A DNA stretch of 64,000 nucleotides from Nostoc indistinguendum CM1-VF10 (GTDB lineage Bacteria; Cyanobacteriota; Cyanobacteriia; Cyanobacteriales; Nostocaceae). The translations under genes and the position numbers were made by a program. The notes below the pieces were generated by a model. The model did not search any database and had not been told where the DNA came from. It saw only the letters and a program-made list of their open reading frames with translations. The DNA lies in contig JAHHHS010000001.1 of NCBI GenBank assembly GCA_019359215.1, forward strand, positions 62,001 through 126,000, written 5' to 3'. Within the stretch, counting starts at the first letter, position 1; the number at the start of each line of letters is the position of its first letter. Shown here piece by piece: positions 34,127-42,733 of this stretch.

Positions 34127-36775
34127 CTAGTACCTTTTCCACGGAAGTTTGACCGTAAATCGACTCCCTTTCCCTAACTGGCTTTCGGCATGGACAGTAC
34201 CACCGTGCAACTCAACAATTCTTTGCACCATCACTAATCCTAAACCAGCGCCTGTGGAACGACGGGTGGAGGCATTTTCAACCTGCACAAAAGGTTGAAA
34301 TAATTTGAAAAGGTCATCGGAAAGCATACCAATACCTGTATCTACCACACTGAAAAAGATATATTCGTTTGTAGGATTTGGCTGGACTTCAATCCAAACT
34401 TTGCCTCCGTCGTGAGTAAACTTAATAGCGTTAGTTAACAGGTTAATAAATACTTGGCGGATGCGTCGCTCATCAACTTGGATGGATTCGAGTTCTTCAG
34501 GAATTTGTAAACTTAGGTGGATATTTTTTTGTAATGCTAAATGTTTGACAAAACTCAAGCTAGAGTCGCATAATTCCTGAATCGAAGTAAGAGCTAATTG
34601 CAGTTCTATCTTGCTGGATTCGATGTCGGTAAGCTCAAGGATATCGTTAATCAATTCTAGTAAATTCTTAGCACTGAATTCGAGGGTATTTAGGGACTGG
34701 CGTTGTTCTTCATTTACAGGGCCGTACACTTGATCTTGGAGTGACTGTGTGATTCCAAGAATGGAGCTTAAGGGAGTCCTCAGTTCATGGCTGATGTTTC
34801 CTAAAAAGGTGCTTTTAGCACGATTTGCGATTTCGGCAGCTTCTTTAGCCTCATGCAAAGAGGATTCTGCACTTTTGCGATCGCAGACTTCTAAAGTTAG
34901 GGTGACAAATTCAGCTATTGAGCTAACAAAGTTTTGCTCGCTCAGTTCCCATGTCCGCGTAATCCCAATTTGCTCATACAATACCATTCCCACCAGTTCC
35001 CCACCAACCCAAATGGAAGTATTAATTAGGGATAGGATGTTATTTGGTTCTAGCAGTTCATCCCATAATTCTTGTACCCGTAGATCAGTGCGAGTATCGG
35101 TTACGGCAATGAACCGAGCAGATATTAGGGATTTAAAGTAGATGGGATAATCTTCAAGGTTGCGTTCTAAACCTGCCGAATGTCTCTGATTGCTTCGTTC
35201 ATAGAGACTTATACATTGTAGTTTGGTGCGTTGGCGCATCTCGTCGTAGGCATCGCGATTAAATAACCAAACACTAACTCGTTCTATTTCTAAAGCATTT
35301 GCTGCTTTCTCGGTAATAACTTTGAATGCCGTTTCCAGCTTTCCTTCTGAAATCGCTCTGTGATTTGCCAGTTCTGCTAACGCCTGATGATGCTGGCCAA
35401 GTCTTCGCTCATTGTTAATACGTTCTTGAATCTCTTGCTGTAATTCTTGAGTTCGCTGCTTAACTTGCAATTCTAACTCTTCACTTTTGGTAATCTGTGC
35501 AGTAAAAGTTTTGCGTAGCTGCTGCATCATCTCGTTAAAAGATTCACCCAGCACCTCTAGTTCTTTAATGCCCTGTACTATCATCACTGAGTCTTTGCCA
35601 TTAGTAAAATCGGCTAAATCTTTTGTCGCCGTGCTGAAATACAAAATTGGCTGAGTTATCCAATCGGCGGTGACAATCCCTAGTAAAGTAGCTAGTACCA
35701 ATGCTCCCAGACAGAGAATTGTGGTTTGAGTGTTGCGATCAATCTGTCCCATAAAGTCTGCTTCTGGGACAGCCACTATAATCAACCAATTGACATTTGG
35801 TTCGCTCTGTAACGGTCTAATTTCTAAAAATTGCCGTTTGCCGTCAAAGGAGAAATCTAGCTGCTGTAAACTTTGAATCTGGTCAAAGTTACTAAATTTC
35901 GTTGTTAAATATTTCGCGATCGCTTGAGTAAAAGAATTTCTGCTTTGGGAAGCCGCTAACAGAGTGGGTTTACCATTTTGTAAGCGGAATGGTTCTTCTG
36001 TTGTGGAACTTGCGACTAATAGCCCCGATCGCTCGATAATAAAAACTTGCCCAGACTTGCCAACTTTAATATTTTGGAGCAAATCCCCAATTTGTGATAT
36101 ATCAGTTAGAGCGTTGCTGACTCCGAGTAACTGGCCTTGGGAGTTGTATATAGGCTGAGATGCACTAATCAGAAGCGTTGGTTCGGTGACGGATGGAAAA
36201 ATTCGACTAAAGGTGAATTTTTTCGCGGTAACTGCTGCTTGATAATCAGGACGCGATCGCGCATCATAGTTTTTGATCACCTCTGGTAGTTGGGTACGTT
36301 GACCTTGAGAGTCAATTCTGTACGTGTAGAGGTCGTACCCAGTTGACTTATCGGCAAATCTTAGCAAAAATTCGCCATCATTGAGCTTTTCCACCGCTAG
36401 GTGTTCTTGCTGTTCATTGCTTGCCGTTAAAATGGCATCAGGAAAAATATCTAACTGCTTTATTAAATATGGCTCCCAAGTTGCCAGATTTTCCATCTTT
36501 AGCAACCCAATATCAATAACGTTTTGATTACCGCGCAGCTGTTGATGCAAAGTTGAGAGATAAGTCTGTAAATTCTGCTCTACTCGATTAGCGACTTCAT
36601 AACGCAATTCACTAGCTACGTCATTGATTGCCTTTTGCCCATTGCTGATTGAAAAGTATGCAGTTAATAATACAGCCAGCAAGATTTGCAGCAGAAATAA
36701 TGCTACCAAAATGCGACGCAGGGGTACGCCTTTAAATAGGGAAAAAACACTTCTTTGGACAAATTTTTTGTTCAT
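34127..36775 (-). CDS. Membrane sensor histidine kinase (Cache-HAMP-GAF-HisKA-HATPase)
   Basis: An 882-residue kinase. It has a helix at 20-42, a double-Cache-like periplasmic sensor at 45-345, a helix at 350-372, HAMP to about 425, a coiled coil and a GAF domain at about 460-632. The HisKA domain carries phospho-acceptor H663 in ISHELRTPLSS, followed by the HATPase with NLLTNAIKFTHDGG, DTGIGM and GAGLGLVMVQRI. No receiver domain is present, so the partner regulator is elsewhere. The first 420 residues are clearly paralogous to the GGDEF-EAL protein at 13786-16452, so one sensor type feeds both phosphorylation and c-di-GMP outputs. Confidence 0.9.
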   Translation of the reverse strand: MNKKFVQRSVFSLFKGVPLRRILVALFLLQILLAVLLTAYFSISNGQKAINDVASELRYEVANRVEQNLQTYLSTLHQQLRGNQNVIDIGLLKMENLATWEPYLIKQLDIFPDAILTASNEQQEHLAVEKLNDGEFLLRFADKSTGYDLYTYRIDSQGQRTQLPEVIKNYDARSRPDYQAAVTAKKFTFSRIFPSVTEPTLLISASQPIYNSQGQLLGVSNALTDISQIGDLLQNIKVGKSGQVFIIERSGLLVASSTTEEPFRLQNGKPTLLAASQSRNSFTQAIAKYLTTKFSNFDQIQSLQQLDFSFDGKRQFLEIRPLQSEPNVNWLIIVAVPEADFMGQIDRNTQTTILCLGALVLATLLGIVTADWITQPILYFSTATKDLADFTNGKDSVMIVQGIKELEVLGESFNEMMQQLRKTFTAQITKSEELELQVKQRTQELQQEIQERINNERRLGQHHQALAELANHRAISEGKLETAFKVITEKAANALEIERVSVWLFNRDAYDEMRQRTKLQCISLYERSNQRHSAGLERNLEDYPIYFKSLISARFIAVTDTRTDLRVQELWDELLEPNNILSLINTSIWVGGELVGMVLYEQIGITRTWELSEQNFVSSIAEFVTLTLEVCDRKSAESSLHEAKEAAEIANRAKSTFLGNISHELRTPLSSILGITQSLQDQVYGPVNEEQRQSLNTLEFSAKNLLELINDILELTDIESSKIELQLALTSIQELCDSSLSFVKHLALQKNIHLSLQIPEELESIQVDERRIRQVFINLLTNAIKFTHDGGKVWIEVQPNPTNEYIFFSVVDTGIGMLSDDLFKLFQPFVQVENASTRRSTGAGLGLVMVQRIVELHGGTVHAESQLGKGSRFTVKLPWKRY

Positions 36776-36914
36776 CTGCCCACTCTCCCTTCCTGTACTG
36801 TAGTACTGAGTACAATACCTCGACTTTGGACACCTGTGGGCTTATGCATAGTTTGTACTCGGTCGGGTCAAGAGCCAATATACCACTTCTGGTAAAACAC
36901 TCTGCACCTACTTT

Positions 36915-37202
36915 ACATCCAACTTGTGTATACACGGTAGCTTAAAAAGGGGGGCAAAAAGCTCTCAAAGTCCCCCTTTTTAAGGGGGATTTAGGAGGAT
37001 CAATACACATTTTGCACCCAGCAAAAAGATGTGTGTACACCGTAGCCCTGGGGGGAGAGGCTTTGAAACGCAGTTTTAATTTTTCTCTGCTTGTATCAAA
37101 CCACCCTGCCTTTCCCGATGCGGGAAGGGGGAAATTCAAAGTCTCTCTCCTTTTAGGAAAGAGAAATAGAAGTGAGGTTTTCCAGATGCCGTGAAAAGTC
37201 AG
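36915..37202. repeat. Composite repeat region upstream of the histidine kinase
   Basis: Contains in order: an arm related to TGTGTACACCGTAGC (36922-36940), a half copy of the GGGGGATTTAGGAGGATCAA stem (36948-37005), another TGTGTACACCGTAGC arm (37031-37047), and a 43-bp sequence (37160-37202, starting AGAGAAATAGAAGTGAGGTT) that returns with one mismatch at 42471-42513. No credible gene. Confidence 0.6.
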
Positions 37203-37341
37203 GGCGTTCTTCAGCGCCAAATATCCTAATTAGCATCAAAGCAGCACAGGATTTTGCACTGGCTACTTTAGTATTATTTAACTTAACAAATTTTAATAAA
37301 TATGGTTTCGGCATCGTATCAGAATGTGTAAAGGCATAACA

Positions 37342-37454
37342 ATGCAAAAAGCTAATCTGCGTAACCGTTTACGCAAGCTTAAAGATGTAGTTAACTACAA
37401 CCAACTGTCTGAGTATGTGCAAAACACTCATAGGACAAGCAGCAAAATTATCAG
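37342..37454 (+). pseudogene. Possible small gene truncated by MITE copy B
   Basis: An ATG at 37342 opens a basic, helical peptide (MQKANLRNRLRKLKDVV, later QLSEYVQNTHRTSSK) that runs into the TAAGCTG end of MITE copy B. The stop at 37471-37473 belongs to the element. It may be the 5' end of a lost gene or a chance frame; I do not recognise it. There is no strong ribosome site. Confidence 0.25.
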
Positions 37455-37579
37455 TAAGCTGATACGCGCCTAAATTGTATAAACACTCTTTACGGTCGTT
37501 AACTGTTAACTGTTGAGGGTTATCAGTCATCAGTCATCAGCCTTCATGTAAATGTTCAAGTTAAATGCGTAACAGCTTA
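37455..37579. mobile_element. MITE copy B (inverted relative to copy A)
   Basis: 125 bp from TAAGCTGATACGCGCC to GCGTAACAGCTTA. Read on the minus strand it aligns with copy A from end to end (TTTAACTTGNACATTTACAT, AAGGCTGAT, TTATACAATTTAGGCGCG), with a slightly longer heptamer-like middle. Confidence 0.75.
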
Positions 37580-37811
37580 TCACTGAAGTTGCTTAGATTT
37601 GCCTAAATACAGATGAAAGATAGGCTGGGCGCTAAAAACAACTGGGAGAATAAGAACTCAGTACTCCTAAGTCAGCGCTGGCTCAAGCATAGCTATCCAT
37701 TACCAGCACTTAGCACTTCTGAATGCGGTTATGATCAAAGAGGCTAGGAAAATAACTTTTTAGCCAAGAGACCTCTTGAATTGTAAGCTACTTTTTTTAA
37801 TGACTTTTCTA

Positions 37812-37976
37812 ATGGAAATTACCGAATTCTTTGAATTTTCAATTGGACGATCGCGATCGCACCATAGCGATCATCATTTAGCACTTGCCCACTTTAAGCA
37901 AGTGCGTTATAACATTGAGCCTCTATCCGTCAATAAGTCTGCGGTAGTAGAAATTTGTTTAGATAAGTCTAGATAG
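37812..37976 (+). pseudogene. N-terminal fragment of a CpcS/CpeS-type phycobiliprotein lyase
   Basis: The 54 codons from ATG 37812 read MEITEFFEFSIGR and then DHHLALAHFKQV, ending with a strand NIEPLSVNKSAVVEICL. These resemble the opening helix and first strands of the CpcS/CpeS lipocalin-like lyases that attach bilins to phycobiliproteins. A full enzyme has 170-200 residues; the calyx and catalytic region are missing. The gene ends in a stop 90 bases before a CpeR-like gene. In phycoerythrin-containing cyanobacteria, cpeS and cpeR lie in one operon, so the context supports the reading. It would be non-functional as it stands. Confidence 0.5.
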
Positions 37977-38085
37977 AGGTATAGATATTAAAATCCACGA
38001 GCAAATATAGGGGTTAACCTCTTAGCCCTTTGCGATTTGAAAAATGGGAAAGTTTTGCTGATTAATTATGTGCGGTGAGCGCCTT

Positions 38086-38424
38086 ATGTTGATTCAGCTT
38101 GAATCTATTAAATCTAAAATGTTACCTCCACAAGCTGAAAAAAAAATGCGCTGCTGGATTCGCAGTCGCCACTTGATTTGTTCGGGCAACTTTTTTATAT
38201 TCGAGACATTAGAATACACGACCATTGAGAGATTTTCTGAATGTGTCGCTTCTTTAGGAGGAACAGTAATATCCGTTGATCCGATTAATAAGATTTGGAT
38301 GGGCGATCATCGCCAGGTGATCTTGTATCAGGCAAAAGCTAGTTTACATACACCTCATCATACTTTAAAACAATACTGGATAAAATCCGGTAGTCCATAC
38401 ACTAAATTTGATGAGCGTGCTTGA
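38086..38424 (+). CDS. CpeR-like activator of phycoerythrin genes
   Basis: 112 residues from ATG 38086 (alternatives: 38068 upstream; 38119, which would give the about 100 residues usual for CpeR). Characteristic stretches are MLPPQAEKKMRCWIRSRHL, CSGNFFIFETLEY, SECVASLGGTVISVDPINKIWMG and YQAKASLHTPHH. From memory these match the CpeR family, which activates cpe operons in green light and has a PP2C-like core without catalysis. The preceding cpeS-like fragment agrees. No cpeBA or linker genes are in the window, so this may be a detached paralog. The gene itself looks intact. Confidence 0.6.
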   Translation: MLIQLESIKSKMLPPQAEKKMRCWIRSRHLICSGNFFIFETLEYTTIERFSECVASLGGTVISVDPINKIWMGDHRQVILYQAKASLHTPHHTLKQYWIKSGSPYTKFDERA

Positions 38425-38751
38425 GAGTTACTATCCTGCGGAAATCTTTCTGACAGGCGTTTGCACTCCAATTCAAAATTAAGTTTTGAATTTTAAATAC
38501 TCCCCAAGGGGATTGACGGCTAATTGTTAATGTCTGCTTGCTAATTTTTTTATAATGATTAGCTGTTAGTTATTACCAGTTAGCCGTCTCAGTTTGTTAG
38601 AGAATATAACTAAAAAGCTTCCCAAGACGTAAACGACAAACCCTTTAGCACAAGTTAAAAATGTAGCGTTGTTTACCTCGTAATATAAGCATCGCGTGCA
38701 ATAATTCTAGAAAGTGCGTAGACGCGTAGCAGCTTGTCGCAAGACATCGCC
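38425..38751. other. Spacer after the cpeR-like gene
   Basis: About 330 bp. It includes TTAGCTGTTAGTTATTACC-type simple repeats and, at about 38715-38750, a GCGTAGACGCGTAGC/TTGTCGCAAGACATCGC dispersed repeat that has replaced the 3' end of the antitoxin pseudogene on the other strand. No gene seen. Confidence 0.5.
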
Positions 38752-39103
38752 TCAAAACTTCACCAACTCCAAATCGCGTTCCGCCCGTTGGATGGCTCCC
38801 TCTTTTAACTGTTCTCTAAGATTCACTAAGTAAGGCTTTTTGAGCAATATAATATTGCACAGCTTCATTGATGAATCGACTGCGTTGGCGTAGCCTCTCC
38901 TCTAGAGAATAGCCTTTTTTAATGACTCGATCAATTAGTTCAATTGTCTCATCTGGCAAGGTGATAAGCTGTTAAGCATTTAATTTGCACATTGAGATCG
39001 CAGGGGGCAGGGGGCAGGGAGCAGGGGAGAGGGTTTGCAGCTTTTATCACCATAAAAATGGTGCAATTTAAATGACGATTAGCTTATTAATCCGGCGATG
39101 CAT
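38752..39103 (-). pseudogene. CopG/MazE-type antitoxin broken by a MITE, a repeat insertion and a frameshift
   Basis: Starting from ATG 39101-39103 the minus strand gives MHRRIN, then MITE copy C, then ITLPDETIELIDRVIKKG, an extra in-frame YSLEERLRQR, and SRFINEAVQYYIAQK. After a one-base shift at an A5 run it continues NLREQLKEGAIQRAERDLEL and stops. Joined together this is the familiar ribbon-helix-helix antitoxin of cyanobacterial MazEF/PemIK-type pairs, lacking its last 12 or so residues. The extra ten residues are encoded by the CTAGAGGAGAGGCTACGCCA dispersed repeat. No toxin gene follows on the minus strand. Confidence 0.65.
38966..39085. mobile_element. MITE copy C, inserted in the antitoxin gene
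   Basis: 120 bp with 28-bp imperfect terminal inverted repeats: AAGCTGTTAAGCATTTAATT plus TGCACATT against AAGCTAATCGTCATTTAAAT plus TGCACCATT. The left end matches copies A and B over about 25 bases. The middle holds GGGGGCAGGGGGCAGGGAGC simple sequence. Removing it exactly joins ATTAAT to ATCACC and restores the antitoxin frame. Confidence 0.7.
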
Positions 39104-39670
39104 AATTTTTCGCTTTGTCTTGCACGGCAATTTTATTGTACATATCTAAAGTGTGTATGATTGTGCTAGTAAAGCGATCGCTTACCCTTTTAGTATCTAA
39201 ACATTTGCGCCCAGAATAGAACAGTCATAGTGGCGTAGCAAATCTTCTGGATCATTCTATGAGAAGAGAAAAGGGTTAGAGAAGAGATGGCGATCGCTTA
39301 TAATTACAGCAGTTGCCAGTTAGGTTAAGACATAACCTTATCGTAAAACCCTTACACCATAATACTTTCAAGCCTTTTGCCTGTTACCTGCTATATCTGC
39401 AATTGCGATCGCGTTCGAGGTGCTTAGGCGATCGAACAGTGCCGGAGGCGGACGCTAAGAAAGCTTGTAGAATTTGTTAGTTAATAGGGTAGGCATCATT
39501 TACCAAAGAAAGGCAGAGGGCAGAAGGCAGAGGGCAGAAGGAAGAAAATATACTTTTTGCCCGACGCCTTCATGGTTTAAAGCCCCTAAATTTATTTATG
39601 AAAAAAAGACAAAATATGTATAACGAGTGGCGCAGCGCAAGAAATACTACGTCCCTATTGAATCCCCTAA
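39104..39670. other. Spacer with HIP1 sites and low-complexity purine runs
   Basis: About 570 bp without a gene. It holds three GCGATCGC-like sites, a GAGGGCAGAAGGCAGAGGGC run near 39510 and CCCGACGCCTTCATGG near 39561, which echoes the terminator repeat at 20080. It is the approach to the transposase fragment. Confidence 0.4.
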
Positions 39671-40345
39671 ATTGATTTACAGAAAACTGGAACAAAAGTA
39701 GGTAAAATCAGGAAAATTAAAAGTCTAGTAGGGGAATTAAAATTAAAAACGAAACAGATACACAGACTGGGTTTAAAGCCAAGAAGTCGTTTAAGTCCAT
39801 TACTTCAAAAGTGCTGTTTAAGGCTATCAGCAAACGAATCATACCAAAAAGCAGAAATCGAGATTGAGGCATTAACAGGGGTGAAAGTTGGTCACACGAC
39901 ACAACAAAAACTAGTTCTCGAACAGGATTTTCAGCTACCCGTAGCAAAACAAGCTGTGTCAGAAGTGAGTGTGGATGGGGGAAAAGTCCGACTTAGGGGA
40001 CAACCTCAAGCAGGCTGTCACTGGCGAGACTATAAAACTGTTCGTCTACAAGGGATTTACTATGGTGCGTTTTTTGATGACAACCAATCATTAGTTGATT
40101 ATGTCAATAGCCAGCGTCTTGTTAATCCGTTAGTCTGCTTGGGTGATGGTCATGATGGTGTGTGGAATCTCGTCAAAGAGTTTGGTAAAAGTGAGGATTT
40201 TGAACGTTGGGAAATTTTAGATTGGTATCACCTCAAAGAAAATCTCTATAAAGTTGGCGGTTCTTTAAAGCGGCTAAAAGCTGCTGAAGCTCTGTTATGG
40301 CAAGGTCAGGTAGATAATACTCAAGCTTTATTTCTTCATTGCCGA
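39671..40345 (+). mobile_element. ISKra4-family transposase fragment
   Basis: An open frame without a start codon runs from 39671 (stop at 39668-39670) into an ISKra4-like transposase: LRLSANESYQKAEIEIEALTG, VSEVSVDGGKVRLRG (catalytic Asp), LGDGHDGVWNLV (second Asp), and WEILDWYHLKENLYKVG. The sequence matches the family to about QAKNF and then breaks off where the NTPase remnant on the other strand begins (about 40345). Both ends of the insertion sequence are missing, so it is inactive. A GTG at 39881 could start a shorter product. Confidence 0.75.
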
Positions 40346-41755
40346 GGTAAACAGGCGAAGAACTTCACGGTCAGCAGGCGATTCTGGTAACAGCAACACT
40401 AACCTTGATGCCACAAAAATCTCTAATACCAAATCTAGTTTATCCGCTTCTACTGCCAAATCTGCGACTAACTCAGCGCGAGTCTTCAAGGGACGAGTAC
40501 CATTTTCATCTGTAAGTAAATATAAAACCAGTCGCGCAACCTGTTCATTCTCCGCGCCACAATCTTGAATAACTTCTTCTAAAAATCGCTCAACCAGTTT
40601 TTCTTTTGTACCAAACTGACGATAACTATCTAAACTTATAATTTTCTCAGTTTGCAATTGCGTCCCCACAATTTGTAACTCAATCGGGCGTACCTCTCCC
40701 AATTCGCCTGCTAAATCTCGCACTAATTCATCAATTAGTGCAGGCTCTAGGTAAAAGTGAGAGCGTTCTGTCAAACTCTGCACAACTGCTTTAGCATCGT
40801 CTGGCGAAAAGTTGCCCAAATAATAGCGAATACTTTTATCAAGAATATTATTATTAATCGCAGTCAAATCAAACAGACGGTCTAATTCTAATAAATAATG
40901 TAAATAATCTTCCCGCAAAGACAGAATTATCTTGACAAAAGGAATATCTAGACAAACTCGCAAAAACTCATAAAATGCTCGTCGTTTACCTTGGTCTGGA
41001 TAAACAAAGAAAAACTCCTCAAACTGGTCAAACATTAAAACCGTCAACAAATTCCGGTCAGCATTTCTCCGTAATTGTTCTAAAATAGCTGCTGAAGGAT
41101 CAAGATTAGCAAATAATTCTTTACCTCTGACTTCCTCAAAAGCCTTAGCTAAACACTGCCCCAACATCCCCACCCAATCCGTATAAACTCGCAACAAAAT
41201 AGGTAAAGCATCTCGCTCACCAATTGCCTCTTGTTGCAGCGCCGGAATTAAACCACCCTGCAAAATTGAACTTTTCCCCACTCCTGACTGACCATGAATT
41301 ACAGTCAATTTATGCTCAGTCCCGCCAATTCTTTCTCGTAACCGCTTAACATCTTGCCCCCGTCCAGAAGCAGCAATTTCTTGAGCAATGGTTTCAGGAT
41401 TTTCTACTTGCAACTGTGCAGAATTAATTGCCTGTCGCTGCGGGTTGAGATAAGATGCACCAACAAAAGCGCGAAAACCATACTGTTGTTCAATTTGTAG
41501 TTGTTCTTGCTTAATATAAAAAGCTTTGAGATATTCTCCTTCCCCAAAGTAGAGTGAGCGTAACCTCTCTAATATGGATATATATAAATATGGGTTGTAG
41601 TGATGATTACTTTCTTTTCTTGCCGTTTCTAAATTAGTAATTGCTGCTTTAACTTGACCTAAAGCCTGCTGCGACTTAGCTAAAATAAACCGATATAATC
41701 CAAATTCGTCTGATTTAATATTAAGAATATCAGCTAATATTTGTAATGTTTGCCC
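40328..41755 (-). pseudogene. nSTAND-type NTPase with TPR-like N-terminal part, truncated at both ends
   Basis: The minus strand is open from about 41755 to a stop at 40328. It starts with TPR-like helices (FGQTLQILADILNIKSDEF, then LAKSQQALGQVKAAITNLE). From about 41400 it carries a STAND NTPase: P-loop HGQSGVGKSSILQGG, Walker B region VLMFDQFEEFFFVYPDQ and sensor LREDYLHYLLEL. There is no proper start codon; a TTG at 41411-41413 is the only internal option. The 3' end stops at the ISKra4 junction, so the usual C-terminal sensor repeats are missing. STAND proteins often act in anti-phage signalling (Avs-like) or programmed death; that role for the intact parent is inference. Confidence 0.65.
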
Positions 41756-41927
41756 AAATCGCTATGGTGATGATATCTGTGAGTGAATGCCATCTCGTTC
41801 TTTCCACTCTGGGGTCGTTTACTTGTGTGAAGTATTCTTGAAACTTACTGGTAATGTCAAAGCTATTTACATTGGATGTAAAAGATGTTTCAGTTTTACT
41901 CTTCTTCTTCTCAAATCCTGTTGACAT
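41756..41927 (-). mobile_element. ISAs1-like transposase, N-terminal fragment
   Basis: From ATG 41925-41927 the frame reads MSTGFEKKKSK and then KFQEYFTQVNDPRVERTRWH, SLTDIITIAIW. FQ-YF-x-V-DPR-x-x-R-x-x-H is the conserved N-terminus of ISAs1 / DDE_Tnp_1-associated transposases. After about 57 residues it runs into the NTPase remnant without the DDE catalytic part. The fragment separates two NTPase gene pieces, so an insertion followed by deletion is likely. Confidence 0.6.
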
Positions 41928-42019
41928 TACTTTCAGCTTGCAGCTAGAGGAATTAAATCTTACTCTAGCTCTGATAGCGCCACTTTGTTTCAAACCTGCC
42001 GATCAGGCAAGTCCGCTTG

Positions 42020-42435
42020 TCAATAGGCTTTGAGATGCGCTAACCCTGCAAACAGATATTCTGGCTGGTAATAACCCGAAGGCTTCAAAGAATTATCCAC
42101 TCTGTCGAGATTATCTATAATTACCACTAGTCCTTTTTTACCTTGCTGCTTGAGTTTTTCTCTAGCAGGCTTGAGCAATTCTTTGTTAATTGATTCTAAA
42201 ATGCCATTGGTGCGCGGTTCTAAATATTGTCGCAGCTGACCGCGAAGTTTGGGACTATCTTTAGTTTTGGCAGTAATCTTGGCAATACCTACAGATAATT
42301 CAGCTTCAACCCCAATATCTAGAGGCGTTTGCAAAAACTCAGAAATTTCCGTAAATAGATTTTTAAAGTATCCTGGTTTGAGATTGATTTTGATTGCTTC
42401 GAGACTTTGACTGACTTCACGAGCTACTGCCAGCT
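42020..42435 (-). pseudogene. Fragment of a P-loop ATPase (DNLDR type)
   Basis: The minus strand is open from about 42435 to 42020: AREVSQSLEAIKINLKPGYF, then FLQTPLDIGVEAELSVGIAK, NKELLKPAREKLKQQGKKG, LVVIIDNLDRVDNSLKP (Walker B-like IIDNLDR) and QPEYLF. Relatives continue with VDRGEQLR-type sequence; here QPEYLF switches to AGLAHLKAY and a stop. The P-loop half would lie upstream, where a dispersed repeat now begins (42436). It may be the N-terminal piece of the same broken locus as the nSTAND remnant or a separate gene. Confidence 0.5.
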
Positions 42436-42513
42436 AGAACAATTGTGTGTACACCGTAGCCTAAAAGGAGAGAGAAATAGAAGTGAGGTTTTCCAGATGC
42501 CATGAAAAGTCAG
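42436..42513. repeat. Dispersed repeat cluster
   Basis: TGTGTACACCGTAGCC (42446-42461) is followed directly by the 43-bp AGAGAAATAGAAGTGAGGTT sequence (42471-42513). In the 37-kb copy the same two parts are separated by about 115 bp, so this copy looks internally deleted. It truncates the DNLDR ATPase fragment. Confidence 0.65.
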
Positions 42514-42733
42514 AAATGCATATAGGTTGAGTTGGAGGTACAAGAACCCCACCCCAACCCCCTCCCCGCTCTTCGAGAGGCGGCTATGACATTAGGAAAA
42601 ACTATAACGCAGTATAGCGGTTCTCGTTTACGTGAGTACACACGTAAGGGCACGGCAGTGCCGTGCCCCTACACCTTGCAATATAATCTTGTACCGCATC
42701 TGAATGGGAACCGCAATAAGCAGATGTCTACAA

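Noticed and set aside
37153..37347. Minus-strand frame of 64 codons
   Set aside because: It runs through the dispersed 43-bp repeat and low-complexity sequence and has no recognisable protein.
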